A stretch of 64,000 nt of DNA, from positions 482,501-546,500 of the forward strand of contig JACATO010000591.1 of NCBI GenBank assembly GCA_018389105.1. The letters run 5' to 3'. Positions 41,601-56,600 of this stretch are shown here, piece by piece. The stretch is from Nautilus pompilius (taxonomy: Eukaryota > Mollusca > Cephalopoda > Nautilida > Nautilidae). Position numbers and translations under genes: made by a program. Numbering within the stretch: position 1 is the first letter of the stretch; each line of letters starts with the position of its first letter. The notes below the pieces were generated by a model. That model worked only from the letters and a program-made list of their open reading frames with translations. It ran no database searches and was not told the origin of the DNA.

Positions 41601-44600
41601 ACAATCCAACACAAAGTGGTCAAGAAACGATGAGGCACATTGTAGAAAATCTAGAGTTAATTCTCAATAACTAGCATTAATATTGTTTATTTTAACGTGT
41701 GAACAACAGCAAACTCTCCTTTCTGCCATTAACGCCTGTATTACCTTTGAATAAAACCTGCCAGAAGACTATGCAAAACATGGGCTCTGAAGCGCATCAA
41801 CTTCAGATCTTCATGTGTGCTGTCGACGCACTGCCCATTCATTATTGGTCTTTCAAACATATTGCAAAATTCTGCCTTTGTTCCAAGGAAATTGGGACGT
41901 ACAAAATCCACCATGCACCAGTATTCAAGCAGATTATTCTGCAAAGGATAACCGGTCAGCACAATTCTCCTTCTGAAATACAATGGAAATAAATGATTTA
42001 CACTTCAGCGTGAAGAGTTAATTCTGTGATTTATCTCATTTTGGTGACCACCTAATCAAAAAAAAACAATTCTCGGCATTATACTTGGTGGCCCGGACTG
42101 TTCCTTTGTTTGTGGATCAGATTATTTTGTTTTGTAAACCAGTCTTCTGTGGATTTTACTGGCTTTGTTTCTTTATTTCTTTTGGTATGGCAGGGCTTCG
42201 TCAATAGGCAAATGACAAAAACTAAAACATCACAGATGGTAAAATGGGAAATATAAGGAACAGGATTATTACTATACTGTAAAACACAGAGCCGCGCACA
42301 CCCCTTGCCATCAGTTCTGTGCAGTTTCCAGCTGTTATTTACACTTGTTTCCTGCGATGGGCCCAAATATAAGGGTTAAATGGATACACAAAATGTTGTT
42401 TCTGTTTTACCTAGTCCTGATGTTCTTTAATGACTGTGAGATTCCAGCATGACTGTTTTTAATCCGGTGGCCTTCATCACAAACTACCAGATCAGGGCCA
42501 GGGTTCACCAAAGCTTTATGAATTCCTGAAGACAAAAGAGAACAGGTAAAAGTCACAAGTCTGGAGGTGCTTGAACCAAGCTAAGATCACAACAGGTAAA
42601 AATTACACACAAAATGCCCATGATTTTAAGATCAGACGGCTTAATGAACAGAAGACCCTACATTTGATGTTTTTTTTTCTCAAAACTTCCATGCTTTGCT
42701 AAGTTCTCAATTAATCAGTTTCAAGTATTTACCACAATTAAGGGGGCAGATTTAGAATAATCACGCACCTGACTGCAGAATTTTGTTTTGATCTTCCTCT
42801 TCGATATCTATTATTTCTGGTTCAGTGCTTTTCTTCTTCTTCTTCTTATGGCTGTGTATTGTGATTTTTCTTGAAGACAAAAGACGATACATCTCGTAAC
42901 CTAAGAGAAGAACGCCGCCAACGTTTTGCCACTCATCTGTTTAAGATAATCAGAAAAAAATTATTATTGAGCTACTGCAATAAAATTAAGAGATCAGACA
43001 AAAAAAATTACATGGGAAACGTTAGTTAATTTTTCTTTTTAAATTACTTAGAATCACTACATCGTTACTTGAAATTAGCATAAACAGAAGCTAAATATTT
43101 TAGTCATGTATCACAATGTGATCTATTTTTTCTTCTTTCAGATTATTCTGTCATTCTTAAAGAGCCAATTAACTACGGTCATTGATTTGAATTGTTTTTT
43201 TATCTTACACATGTACAATGGTTACATAACTGTTTTGCTGTTGAGTTTTCTCGTTGTATAGCAGCATATAATAGTGGTAGTTTTCTACATCACATCACTC
43301 TGTAAAATTGCCTTTCAACGAAAATCAAAGCGGTCGTTTTACAAGGTCAGCAGGACACAATGCTGGGCCTACCAGAGTTTTCCATGTTGTTATCCCAGCC
43401 ACGTGTGACCTGCTGCAGCAAAACAGTCAAGGTGGTGTGCGACTGGCTCATTTTTAATTATGCAAAACGTTTCCAGGTGTGCTGATCCCTTAAGCTATTC
43501 TTCAAGCCTGCTGCCATTCTAACTTCACTCGCTGAAATTTTTTTTAATGCTATGACCTCCTGACCTCAACTCTAATTATATGCTATTGGAGAAGATTAAT
43601 ACAAAATAATGGTAGTAAAAATGTAAATGAATCGAGTTAATTTATTAGATAATTTTTTGGGGGGTTTTGGATTACTGACCTTAACAGGGGATTAACACAT
43701 GCTTTTCATTCTGAGGAGTTATTTGTAGGCTTAATTCATATTATTTCTGAATCATTTTAGTCCTGTTTTCTTCATATTCTTGTTTTAGTTGGCTTTTACC
43801 TGGCTTTCTTTAGAACGCTACCTTGGCTCATATGCCGCATGTTGTTGTTGCACTATGCATTAGATGCTGATATGCATGTGCTGGTGTTGCTAAAACAGTT
43901 GCATCATAATCAATATTAGCCAATTTATCTGGACACTTGTGTGGCAAATTTTAATCCATTTATTTATCACACTAAATGAGCCAGCTTTATACAGAATATG
44001 AGCAGCAGACACTCACCCAAAACCTTTGCTCGAGAAAGCATTGTTTTATGACAATCATTGATGACAAAGAGTTTAAATGGTCTGTAGTGAATATCTGGAT
44101 CTTCCGGCTCACCATCCCGTGTTTCTGGCAGCCATAAGTTAAACTCTGCAATCCAGTTCTGTAGTGTGTTGATAGGGACGATACAAAGCACGGTCTGAGC
44201 TCCGGTGTGAGACAAGAACAAATCTATAACACCAACCAGCTGAATCGTTTTCCCTAGCCCCATACTGTGCGCCAGGATACAACCAAATCCACTGCTACTG
44301 TTGAAGCGTGACAGAGATTCTATCACATTGTCATACAGAAACCGTATACCACCTATCTGAGAAAGAGAGAGAAAAAATAGATAGATAGATATAGATATAT
44401 AGCTTCTACTAAAAAAATATATTAAGATCTTGAACTTGTTAAAACGTGACAGCTTAGTAACATCAGAATTTTTATGAAAAAGTATCATGTCATGATCAAA
44501 ATTCAAAATCTGTCCAGTGCTCATAATGGCTGACCATTATCAGTATTCGCTGTGTGATTCAGCAAATGTCTGGAACAATTAAAAATCAGGCAAATCGGGC

Positions 44601-47600
44601 AATATCAATGTTGCCTGTTCTCTTCTGCTGGCAAAAGTTTGAAATCCAAATTGATTAGAATAATTATTTCAAATGTTGGCAGGGCAATGTTCAAGTTTAG
44701 GAACTGACTGACACAAAATTCCCCTAACTTTACACTTGCATCTCTTTATTACATTTGAGTGTCCTTGCCCGTCGCCAGTAAACAATTGACTAGATGCCAC
44801 TTCCCCACAGTGATTTTCCTTCTTTAGAGACAGACAGATTCCATAGTCACTGGTTTTTTCTGCACAGATCGGGAATTCACATTAGGCATAAAGTTATTTC
44901 AAAACTCCATGTTCAACACCAAGCTTGTAAAAAAGAGGGTTGTCATCAACCACCACAATCACAGCCAATACACTTGTTGAATCTCACTGGCCTCGATCTA
45001 CATCAGATACTCTAACAAAGTTCCCTACTTTTGCTGGAAGAAACTTAGTCAAAGCCTGGGTATGGAAACTAGTGTTTTTTTTTTCTTGCTGCAAAGAATG
45101 CCAGTCACTTTGGACCCCTAACCCCTTGATCTCCTATCCAGAGGACAATGAAAACTACATAAGCGCATCTTCTGTTGCATCATATAGAACTATAGAACTG
45201 TGAGCACCTGCATATTCTTTTTCAAAATTTGTATGGTCAGTTTAAGACAAAATTACATCTTCATTAAGCTGATTTTCCACGTTACTATTGCCAGCACCAT
45301 TCTGATTGTTCTGTTGTTCTTATTGTGTTTTTGAGCTATAAACCTTGTCTTTGGCTATGCTGATGCTTCTGATGAACAATCTTTAGTTCTGAACACATTT
45401 AAGAAATCTCATGACAATATGATTTGAAAATTCTCAGACACTTTCAGATTGTAATGCACTGGATGCACCAATAATAGTAAAAATGTCCCATAAATTATGT
45501 GCAACTTCCTTAGCCCTTTTAGATTTTAGTGGTCACAAAAATAATAATAAATTTGTGAGGTGATATTGATAATTCACAATAAGTTTGTACCCCCCCATTG
45601 GGATTAGGTAATACGTGTGTATCGACTGTGCCCAATACCGATATGCATACCATCAAGATTGTCGAATAGCTCCTTGTGTAGGTAATATTGAATTTTCTCT
45701 CCTTGGTCAATAGTTGGCACAATAAGTTTCTCATTACTGCCTACAACAATCTTGTCAAATTTATTCAAGCAACAATAATCAAGTGGTTCATTCTTCATCT
45801 TTGCTTTGGCTTCTTCGACTTCCCTTGAATTGACAGTACTTTGTGTTGTCACTGTTTTTTCTCTCTAGTAAATGTTACATTTTCACAAAATTTTCTAACA
45901 TGTTCTTCCATTGCACTCACTCCATTTCTATCAACACTATTAATATTATCATCATCGGCCAAACTTTCATTGTTGTTAAACAAACTAAAAATTAATAACA
46001 CAAAGGAATCACACATATGCACAATAAAACAAAAGAATAATATGCTGGAGAATCAACCATGGGCAACAATGCCTGGACACTACTAATATTGGTCATCTAA
46101 TGTTTGAAAAAGTTTATTTTTAACAGGTATTTCAAACATTGGCTGGTCAAGGTGGCCAGCACTGACATTATGAATAGTGGCCAATTTCAAGTTTTGACTG
46201 TAACATATATTTTACAGCAAAGAATTAACTTTCGAAAACCAAATAAATCTTTTCAAGGCTTGTAAACGAACAGTAAGTTCAACATAATCAAAATGATAAT
46301 GGCAAACAAATAACAAAAGTATAGGAGGACAAAATTTTAAAAATGTAATGGCATTTTTTTAAAAATGGGGGGAGGGGACTTGTACTGCAAGTGAGTTGTC
46401 CACCATTATTACAGTCAGAAGACGCTGAAAACAGACTAAACATCTGTCATTTTTCATTTTCTTTCTTTGCTTTTGCTATTTGCAAGTCGAGAAATGTGCC
46501 AAAACATTTTATTCACGTTTCTGCTGCTGACAGTGAAATATTGGAGATGGAATGTTTCAGGACAACAAGATCATCAATATGATGACTTTACACATTTTTC
46601 CTGACCCAATTCCCTGATCTCAAGCCCACCAAGCATATGTGGCATGCCTTCAAATAATAGAGAGTTTGTCCACAGCTACTATTCTCTGGAACAACCACAC
46701 ACAGTAATCATTGGCAAATAGTTACAAATACTCAGGGATGCCTTCTGTTAAAACGGTCATCTAGACAGAAAGTGGTCCTGCCTACTATTAAGGGCGGTGT
46801 ACTTCCATTAATTAAAGAAAATGTAATAATAAATATTTGTCACTATCTTAGATGTAAAAAAACACCACTGTACAGTAAAAACTGAGAGAGAGACAACATC
46901 CATAATGTGTACACAAAATCAGTAAATTAAAGTGAAAAACAAAAAGGTGACATCACTTTGTATTAATTATAACTGGAAGTTGAAGCATGTCAGACTTTCA
47001 TTAAGAAATAACAGGAAACATTCTCTCATTACAATAATTTCTGGGCATTACAATCGTACTAAACAAAAACTGACAAACATTTGCAGCAAATCATGCTTTG
47101 AACAACCGTGTCACCAGAGTACATTTTTCTTTCTTTATTATTACTCCAACTAAACCCAAGAGTCTAGTTTCTTTTTTTATATCATAATAAATATTATGTC
47201 CAATTCATTCCCTACAAAGAGTTGAATAATAGAACGTTATTCAAATTTATATAATGTTTTCTGTACTGAATGTCACAGAGAAAAAGTGTTTGTTTTTACT
47301 TTAATTTTCACCCAAACAATGTACAACAAAGTGATTTTAAAAAAATCAAAAAGAGAATTATTCATGAAAGAATCTGGGATTGTCAGTTAAACCTTTTCTT
47401 TTTTTAAAAAGTTAAACCACACCACCTGATTTACAGATCAACATTATGTATTTCAGTATTTGTGGCAGATTTTTTCAAACTAAACCTGGGTGAAATACTG
47501 AAATAGCATTGTAATAAATGGTTGGTATCTGGGCTGGGTTTCCTTTTAAAATTCCCTGCACATAGTTGTTTTTTGTCATAATTTCAAAAGCTTATTCATT

Positions 47601-50600
47601 TTCTACCTAATTCCTACCTGCCAGCTTACATAAAAACTCAATTACTATTTTAGTAAATTCAATGGCTATATCACTGCTCCATATGGATGAGTTTCAATTG
47701 TGTATTATCTTCAGGAGTCTTTTCAAATAAAAATGGCAGATTAGATATCGTGACAAAATCATTTTGGTGAACACTGAAATTGTTTAGAATGTCTCGTGAA
47801 TTTTGTACTTTTCTACCAACAAATAAGATGGATGAAATGTTTTGATTTAATAACCTCAGCTTTATCCATGTTATACACAGAACTTAAATCAGTTATTGCC
47901 ACTGTACTGTACTTTTCTCTCACCGCAAAATGGTGCTTAAGTTATTTGTTCATAGGATATTCAAAATAAATTTGAGCAAAATAAACTCTGACAAGGTCTG
48001 AATTTTGATGCTTATGTATTCATTTATGAAGGTAGATGTTTTGTGTTACATTTGTGAGTGAATTTTGCACGTATACTAATGCATCTACAAATTGTATGAG
48101 AGTGCAGCTATTTGTGTGATTTTCTTGTGTGTTTACTGAAAATAGTCAGCTGAAACTTTACAGTGAGTAATGCCATCATGTTTAGACTATAACCCTGCTA
48201 GAATAGAATCTCATAATAATATCAGGCAAGGTTTTATTTGAATGTCCCAATTAGCTTTTATTTCTGTTTAACTCAGTTACGGGTAAGAAAAGGTATCTTT
48301 TGATTTTCGTAAAGCATTTGGTAAACTTTCACACAGATTAGGTACAGTAATGAAATAATGTCTGGTTGGAAACCTTTTATTACAGATTAAGAATTACTGT
48401 ATTGGTTCATACTGCTAAAATGCAGAAGTACAGGGTACTCAATTATTGAGACCCAAAAAAGGTCAAACTCTGCTGAAAACTGAAAATGAAAAGCAAACCT
48501 TCTTAGGGTCGGTAACAGTCAATAATTCATCGCTATGTAACTATATAAGAATACTATAGTACAAACCAAGTAACACTAAACATACATATAAAAGACAGAC
48601 AGCAGAGACCAGTATTGAAGCAATTTTACTTAGTTCCTTAGTGACACAGGAAGAAAAAAAAAAAATCACACAACACACAAGATCCAAAAAGCAAATACTC
48701 TGGCAAGAAGAAAGAATTGTAGACTTTGTCATGGTGCTGTTCACTTCTAGCATTGTACCTGACACTTTGCAATTCTGTAACATGCTCTGAAAAGTCCCCT
48801 TCATTATCATCTGAATCAAAATGCATGTTCTACTAGATGTCACCATCTGTACCATCTATAGTGCTGGATGTGCCCAGCTTCACAAATTCTTGACCCAAAG
48901 ATGTGGTTCTGCCTTTTCGTCTGTCCCACCCTCCTGTACTTGCGCTACCCATTTACCATCCAACCATCCAATTCTAAGATACATCAGCCAGCTGTACTAG
49001 GCTGGTGCAACCACTTAGAAACCTTGCAATGTGCCCACTCACTGTCTCTTTTACCACCTCAGTCCTATGAGCCTTAAAATAGTTCCAAACAAATTTTTAT
49101 TAGCCATGGTGACCCCATGCATTGTGCACCTAGTACAGAACGTCGTCTCCATCCAACCAGCCTTTTGGGATTTGTCCTGACTAAAACTCCTTCAGTTACC
49201 AACAAACACAATATAGTTCTGGTTTCACTTAAAACAGCAAAAAAGGAGAATAATAATTTTTTCCCATCCACCTTATCATGTCCAGTTGTTCTGCAAGTCA
49301 GTTTACTTCCCAGGGTCATCCAAGGACACACGAAAACAGATAGGCTGTCTCATCATTTTTTTCAATATCAGCAATGAAGTACTTGCAGAATTGTCACATT
49401 CTAATGCTGTATCAGTAAAATGTTTCTACTTTTTTCTCCTGGTGTTGAGGCAAACTTTAGCACAAAAGTTATCTTACATTTGCAAAGCCATCTGGCACTT
49501 GAATAGAAATCTTGGTGGCCAGGAGAGATTAAAAATTCACTACACTTCCAGTTTCATGCTTACCTGTGTCAAAATCATGATGTTTGGAAAATCAGTCAAA
49601 AAGCTGTTGACCTATTTCAGAATCCTGCAGTTTTCAACCATCATCGTGGACAGGTACATAATTAGTTTTCCCATGTTATCTTGTTGTATCCATTCTCAAA
49701 TACTTTTCCCATCCACACCAGATTTCCCTATGGTCTGGCTCACTGTATATATTGTAGTTTGCAGCATCTAGCTTGAACTTGATCAAGTAGCTTGCTGTTC
49801 TTGGTATTCCAACTACTGGTTGTAACTCTTCCACAAACAATACACAATGCTTGATATGAGAATTTCAGATAATGAGTGAACAAACAAGAAAGAAACGCTG
49901 TTGCATGATCTGACAACACAATCATCAAACATGTCACTAACATGTGTTAGTTAAAACAGCCGTTTCTTATGTTTCATCAACATTTTATTACCTTTATCTT
50001 GGTATTTGTGGGAAATTTTTTGAGTTCAGTTAACTCAGGGATCAGCCTGATGATCATAGATTAACAAAGATTTCCCTTAGCTGTAAATACCATAAGTATC
50101 TAGAAATAAAGTTTCCATTTTTTCTGCATCATTAACAAGCTGATATAAGGTGCTGCTAAGCAGTGATGTTTCCATAAACCACAATTAATTACTTTGAAAA
50201 GTTACACATAAGGATAAAATATTGTAACCTAAGTAAAAAGAGAAGTAATAAATATACACATTTAAATAGGTAGTGGATTACCTGATGTGGCTTGACTATT
50301 TTTGCAATTTGCGGAGCTAAGTAAATATCAGGATCATCTGCTGGGTGTCCCACATTGACAAGAACTCGACCAAGTTCATCTGCCTGATTCAGTGCATCAT
50401 TAACATGTGAGCCACTGTTGTTTGGATCATCACCATAATCATTCTCCTCTTCCTTGTCACTGGAAATCATCACCACATCATCATCATCGCTGCTTAGTTC
50501 TATCACATCTAAAAACAGATACAAATAACTTTTAGTATATTTTTCACCATAACCAATGTAAGTTATTCTGGTTCAACTACTGCATAACAGCAATTAAAAC

Positions 50601-53600
50601 TGTTAGAAGGCAAGAGGTGCCTATCTACAGTAATTGCCAAAATTATTAGGACAAGCGTTTTTGTTGAATGTCCCACAAAATGACATAATATGGTGTTCAA
50701 ATAAGAGAAATTTATGGTGCTGAAATGTAAAATGCTATATATTAAGATTAATATAATACAAAATGGGGAGGAAATAGCATTAAAGTTCCATTAAATAGGC
50801 AGTTCCATATTTTGTGAATGTTTTAATTGAAGCTGTGTTAAGATATTCAGTTATCTTCACTATTTTAGCTGTTGATTCTAGATTACTCTTTAAGCTCCAC
50901 AATTTAATGGTCATTTTTGTGTCAGGCCATAATTATCCCACTTACGGAGTGATCACTTGATTGGTGAGCAGTATAGGATTGTGCTACAACATCAGTCCTC
51001 ACATACACACATCAATGCTATAAAAGGCACAAAACCAGTTAACTAGAAAAATAAACAGCCAAGAAGAAATCGGTGTAGAGAAGCCAGCTGCTATAAGATC
51101 ACTGAGGAATGAGATATGCACCATCAGAAACATCGCCAGGAAACTAATGGTCCAACTACATCAAGAAAAAAACCCAGCTTGGCAGTATTTCCAACAGAAA
51201 GGGACATGACCACAAGTGAGTAACTGCTGCTGCCCAGGACAAATTTATTAGTAGCACATCACTTCATAGCAAATGTCTAACTGTCCCAGAGATAACTTTA
51301 AACCCAGCTTCTGCAACAATGTCTGGGGCATCCAAGTCAACAGTCGGGTTTTGACTAAAAGATGCTGGCATCAGTGTTGTGTAGCAGTTTTAAAACCAAA
51401 TCCTCCATTGAAAACAAGCATAAATGAAAGCTATGGGCAAAGAGAATGGTCAGTGGACTCTATAATGGCAGAATTGTCTTGTGAACTGATGAAACAAGGT
51501 TTGTTTTTTTGGTTGTGCCTACATCCGTCGATACTCTCAAAAATTTGTTGATGACTGTTGTGCCAATGGTAAAACATGGAGAAGTTAGTGCAACGGTGTG
51601 GGACTGTTTTTGGAGATTCAGCTATTGGCCAGATTCTGTTCAGGTCAAAGAAACAATGGGGAAGAAGAAATATCACCAAATTCTTCAAACTAATGCAATA
51701 CCCCCCCCCCCTCTCTGGTGAATGGATGTTTGGATGTGGATTTATTTTTTCAACTAAATAATGATCCTAAACACAAGTTCAAGCTCTGCAAGGGGTATCT
51801 GGAGCATCAGAGGTCTTCCATGTTTTGTAACATCATGTGACCCGGCCAGCAGAGCAATTGAACTGCTGTGGGATGAACTGAATAGGAAAGTTAAACTTAG
51901 ATATCAAACAAACATTACTCGGCTACAGCAACATTTCAAAAGAGAATGGAGAAACATTCCAACTAATTATTTACAAAAAGCTGTTGAATTGCATGCCCAG
52001 AGTTTATACAAGGAGGATTATTTTGATGGAAGTGGTGTTTGACTATTAACAGCATCCGTAATGTTACTCCATTGTATGTTGAGCCATTTCTATTTATGAT
52101 TCTTTAAGCTAATAACTGCTTTTTTGTCTATGAATTCATTAAATTTTCAGAATATGACAAATTTAGTGTTTGTCCCAATAATTTTGGAGCCCAATGTGGT
52201 TCCCAAACTCATCAACACTTTCACTACTCGTTAATAACCCTACAACTAAGAAAAAAAATTAGTAGTTTTTCTACAATATTTGTTTGTTTAAATAAAAAAG
52301 AAATTATTTTCAAAAGATGAGAGAGACTTTAACAAATTGACAACAATAATAAATACTAGAAACACTCAAATTTTTTACAATTGTTTTCCCCTTGATATCA
52401 CATTACTGAAAACTACTTCTTAAAAACCACTGATTACATTCATTAAATCTCCTCATAATGAACATATATTACCTTTAACAATTTTCTTCTTTGATTCATC
52501 TCCACTATCCAGTAAAATGATATCGTCATTAATCTTTTTTGCACCATCTTCAGCAGCTAAAACAAGAATTAAATAATTAATTAAGTTGAAAAGTCATTAC
52601 CAGATGAACTTTCACTTTTCCTGTTAACAACTTTTCCAAATGCAAACTCTACCTGGAATGCATCAATGCCAAAACCAGTTCTCCACCTTGCTTTCATTTC
52701 AAACCAAAAATTTTCTGTAAGTGCTACTTCACCACTAAAAGTACATCCTGCAAAACCATGTCTCCAATAACAGATCCACTGCCATAATAATTTGAACACA
52801 ATAAATTCCACACATGATCTACAATAATGAACCACTTGCTTTGCATAGGGTTTTGTAAATGTCCCAACATGGAATCTGAGGGTTTATCAACAGTGGACCT
52901 AGTGTAGGCCTTCCCACAAATTTCGCAGATGTCCTTTCAAATGCTGTTGTAAGGCTGATCTTGGTTATTTGAGTCTTTGGTTTTCAAGATGTTCCCATAG
53001 GTGCCCAATGAAGTTCACATCCAGTCTGTGGGGGGAGGGCCCTAGGGAACAACTGCTGTCCATTCCAAGTTGTAATGGTTCCTCAAAAAATGCTCACCCA
53101 TTTTGCATTCAAAGAAAGTGAGTTGGGAAAAATGTGATAGGTCTGTGAAGATGATAAACAAGCAGTATGGAATAGCCTTGTACTTACAACTGCCCCCTCC
53201 ACCAGTGGCTTCTGTTGAGCACCCTATCTAGTTATCCACATCTATGGAGAATCCATTCAAATTAATGATGCTAAAAAAAGATAGCGGTGGTCACTGCAAT
53301 TTTGGAAGGTATTACCAGCCTGTCAGGCTAAATAGGGAAATATCTTGGCTTTCACATGCTCTCATTATACCACTTTCTGAAAAATAACCAGTTTATCTTG
53401 GGGCGATAATGTGATAAATAAATCTTAGACAAACTCACTTTTCTATGGTGTTCAATTTATTATGACATGAATCTGTTACTGATGATTTCAGGTGTCTTTG
53501 TCATATTTATCTTCCACATAATCATTATAGCAAATAAAATGGTAACCAAGAGTCCAATATTAAGGTATTATGACCAAGCAAGCTTCATTATAGTGAGAGA

Positions 53601-56600
53601 TGGTTCAGTATTGAATAATATCCAGATGTGGAATGGACAATTTATGGCTTATGCAAGTAATGTGCTCTAAGAATGCAGAGACAGGAAAAGGACTATTAGC
53701 AGTTGGCTTTAGATTAAAAAGGTTTCACTGTCATAATTTAATATCTTCATGAACAAACCAAAAAAAAAATAGATGACAAAATAGCATAAAATGGTTTTAA
53801 CTTTTCAATTTTCTTTTCTGCAAAGACAAATAGCATTAAATCAGCATGCAGAGTATCGATGAAGCAGCAGCGTATACAGCCTTGTAAAAGGTTACTTTAC
53901 TGGTATTCTCTAATGCAATTCATATATTCTGTTTCAATCAGACTGGCAGTAAGATAATCCAAAATAATCTATACTTGCTTTTGCTTTTCTGATTTACAAA
54001 ATTAAAAGGAATTTTATTTCACCGGTAATTTAAGCTTTCAAAAAAACAAACAAACAAATCTATGAAGTCTGTTTGTTTTTTTTAACTTACACTGCAAAAG
54101 GGATTTCAACTGTGAATCTTGTTCTTCTGTCTTGATCAATTTCTGGAGATTTTTCTTCAGCTCCTGTAGTCGCTTTTTTCGCTCTAACTCTTCATTTTGT
54201 GCCGCTAATGTCTCTGCTTCCAGCTGATCTTCTCGTAATATCTGCCTAGAAAAAAGATTTAAGAAAAGTTTTTTTCAAAAATATAAAGATTCCTTTTTGC
54301 ATATTTTAGAAAGTTAGCTTTTCTTCACACAAGCGATTTTGAACATTTTCCAAAAACATGAAAAAAGTCAGCATGATTTTAAAATAATTTGACTATTACA
54401 TAGATACAGCAATAGTCAGACAAATTCCATTTTATAGATATTTTAAAAATCTGGTTTTTCTTTATTTTTTCCTATTTGGTCATAAAGCAGTTTAAAATTT
54501 TGATTCAAGTTATTAATTACACAAAATACACAGTTGGATGCATTGACATTTTCTCTATTATGCAAAGATACTATATTCAGCCTTTAATCAGAATAACTGC
54601 TGGCCTGCTGAGTCACAGAAACTCTGATGGTGTTAGTATCTGATAGGTACCATTACCACTATCGCTTACCATGATTATTGGGTCTGGTACAAAAGAATGC
54701 CATTTTACCAACAAACCACCGCAGCCTTGATTGTCCAGGTCCGATCTCGACTGTTCAAACGTTCTCGTCCAAAAGGTGCCACTGTCAAATCATGTAGCCA
54801 TTTCAAGAAGCTGGCTTCACAAAGAGAGCCTGGCATTTTGCTATTGTGAGAAGTGGACCAAATGGGAGAAGATGGCAAATTCATTCTATCCATGAGGTGA
54901 AATCCGAAACTGGTGGTTCAGGGATAATATTTACAAGGACAAGAACAGGAGCAAAGTGTGCTACTAGTATTGCAAAAGGACAAAACCTCTCAAGCATGGA
55001 CGATATACAGGGACATTACTGCAGGATGGATAATGCCAACTTTGTAGCACAAAAGAGTACAACTATGCTTTGGAAACTTCACAGAAAGATGTTGCAGTCA
55101 AGGTTAATAATATGAAGAGGAAGGCACATGAAACCAAGTGCACCTGTCCAAAGTTAGAGATTAGATCAATAATATACCAGGCCCCTGCCAGTATCCAATG
55201 CCAAGTCATCATGCACTGTGACAGGTTGTAAAGGGGGTATGAAGGGAAGACTACCTGCCAGAGCCATCATTGTTATTGGATGACAAAGAAGTCACACTTA
55301 GCAAGAGACTCCTCTTTTGGTGATGAGCAGGTATTGTTATTTAGCACACCAGAAAACAAAGCTCTTAAAAGCTTCCAAATATTGGATAATGGATGAAACT
55401 TTCAAGACTATCCCAACAATATTCTGAAACTGGAATGTGACAAAACAAAGATCCTGCTACTTGTCTGAGCAGCAAGTCAGAAAATGTTACATAGACCTAT
55501 TTGAAAATGTATACGATTATGCCGCTGATCATTGGCACGAGTGGAACCCTGAATTTATTATTATGAATTTTCAGCAAGCAGCGACTGATAATGCGAGACA
55601 GAAATTTCCCAATATAACAAACAAAGGCTACTTTTCTCTCTGACCCAAAGTGGTTAGAGATACCAAAGAACACAAAATCAGGTGGAGGCGTGGCACAAGG
55701 TTTGAAAAATTGGTCAGGAAAGCACATGTAGGCATATACCATATAATTAAAGAATTTAGGAAAGAAAAATGACTGTCAAAAGAAGGGTTAAAGACATCAT
55801 TTGCAGCATGGTTCGCTCACCAACAAGATGGAATTCTGTTGAAAAAGAAAAAAATGAATACCCATGATCCCAAGCAACAAGAAATAAAAAGATTGGTGTT
55901 GGATTTCTTAAGTGGTATCACTGATAATAACAAGGAGTAAATTTATCATATATTTGTTGGTAAAATAGATTGTTGGCCAGATGAATGTGTTGCTCATTAA
56001 ATGTGTCAATCAATTAACCTGATCCCTAATTATTAGCATGGTATTTTTCTAAATACTACTATATTTTTTTTTTTACATTAAGGATAGATATTAAAGAAAA
56101 TTATATTTCATGTATGGTTCCAAGGATCATTATTAAAACTTGTCCTGATGTAAATTGCTTTTCAAATATTATATGATGCCATCTGATTGTCACATGATTC
56201 AGCTTTCTGTAGAATGGTCAGTCACCAGCCCCATGCAGCATGATTTAAAATACACTACATTGTGAATGAGTAGGAAATCAAATTCAAAGCAAAAGAAATT
56301 TTTTTAGGATGAAGAAACTGCATTGAATGCAACTGTTCAAAATAATAACAGCATTAAAATCATTATCGTGTCGGCAAACCATTCTGTCTAACCTATTATT
56401 CAATTACATCGGCAGCTTGTTTGCAATTTCAACTAAATACAGAGCAAGAGAAATGTGAAAAAGTTCTGGGAATCAAAGATCAGTCCTATAGCTACATCGT
56501 TGTAGCATTTAGTCCAATATGTCATTAAACCGACCAAAGTAAAGATTCACCATTCCGAAAAAAGCTGAAAAGTAAAGACTTCAATGGAAACAGTTATCAC

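Noticed and set aside
43967-44010. C-terminal extension of the RAD54L2 exon 5 frame
   Set aside because: Homology ends at a good GTGAGT donor (44011-44016) and continues in phase in the exon ending at 42936.
53467-53670. 67-codon ORF with a hydrophobic N-terminus in intron 2
   Set aside because: AT-rich composition makes Ile/Phe-rich frames common by chance; no homology or splice context.
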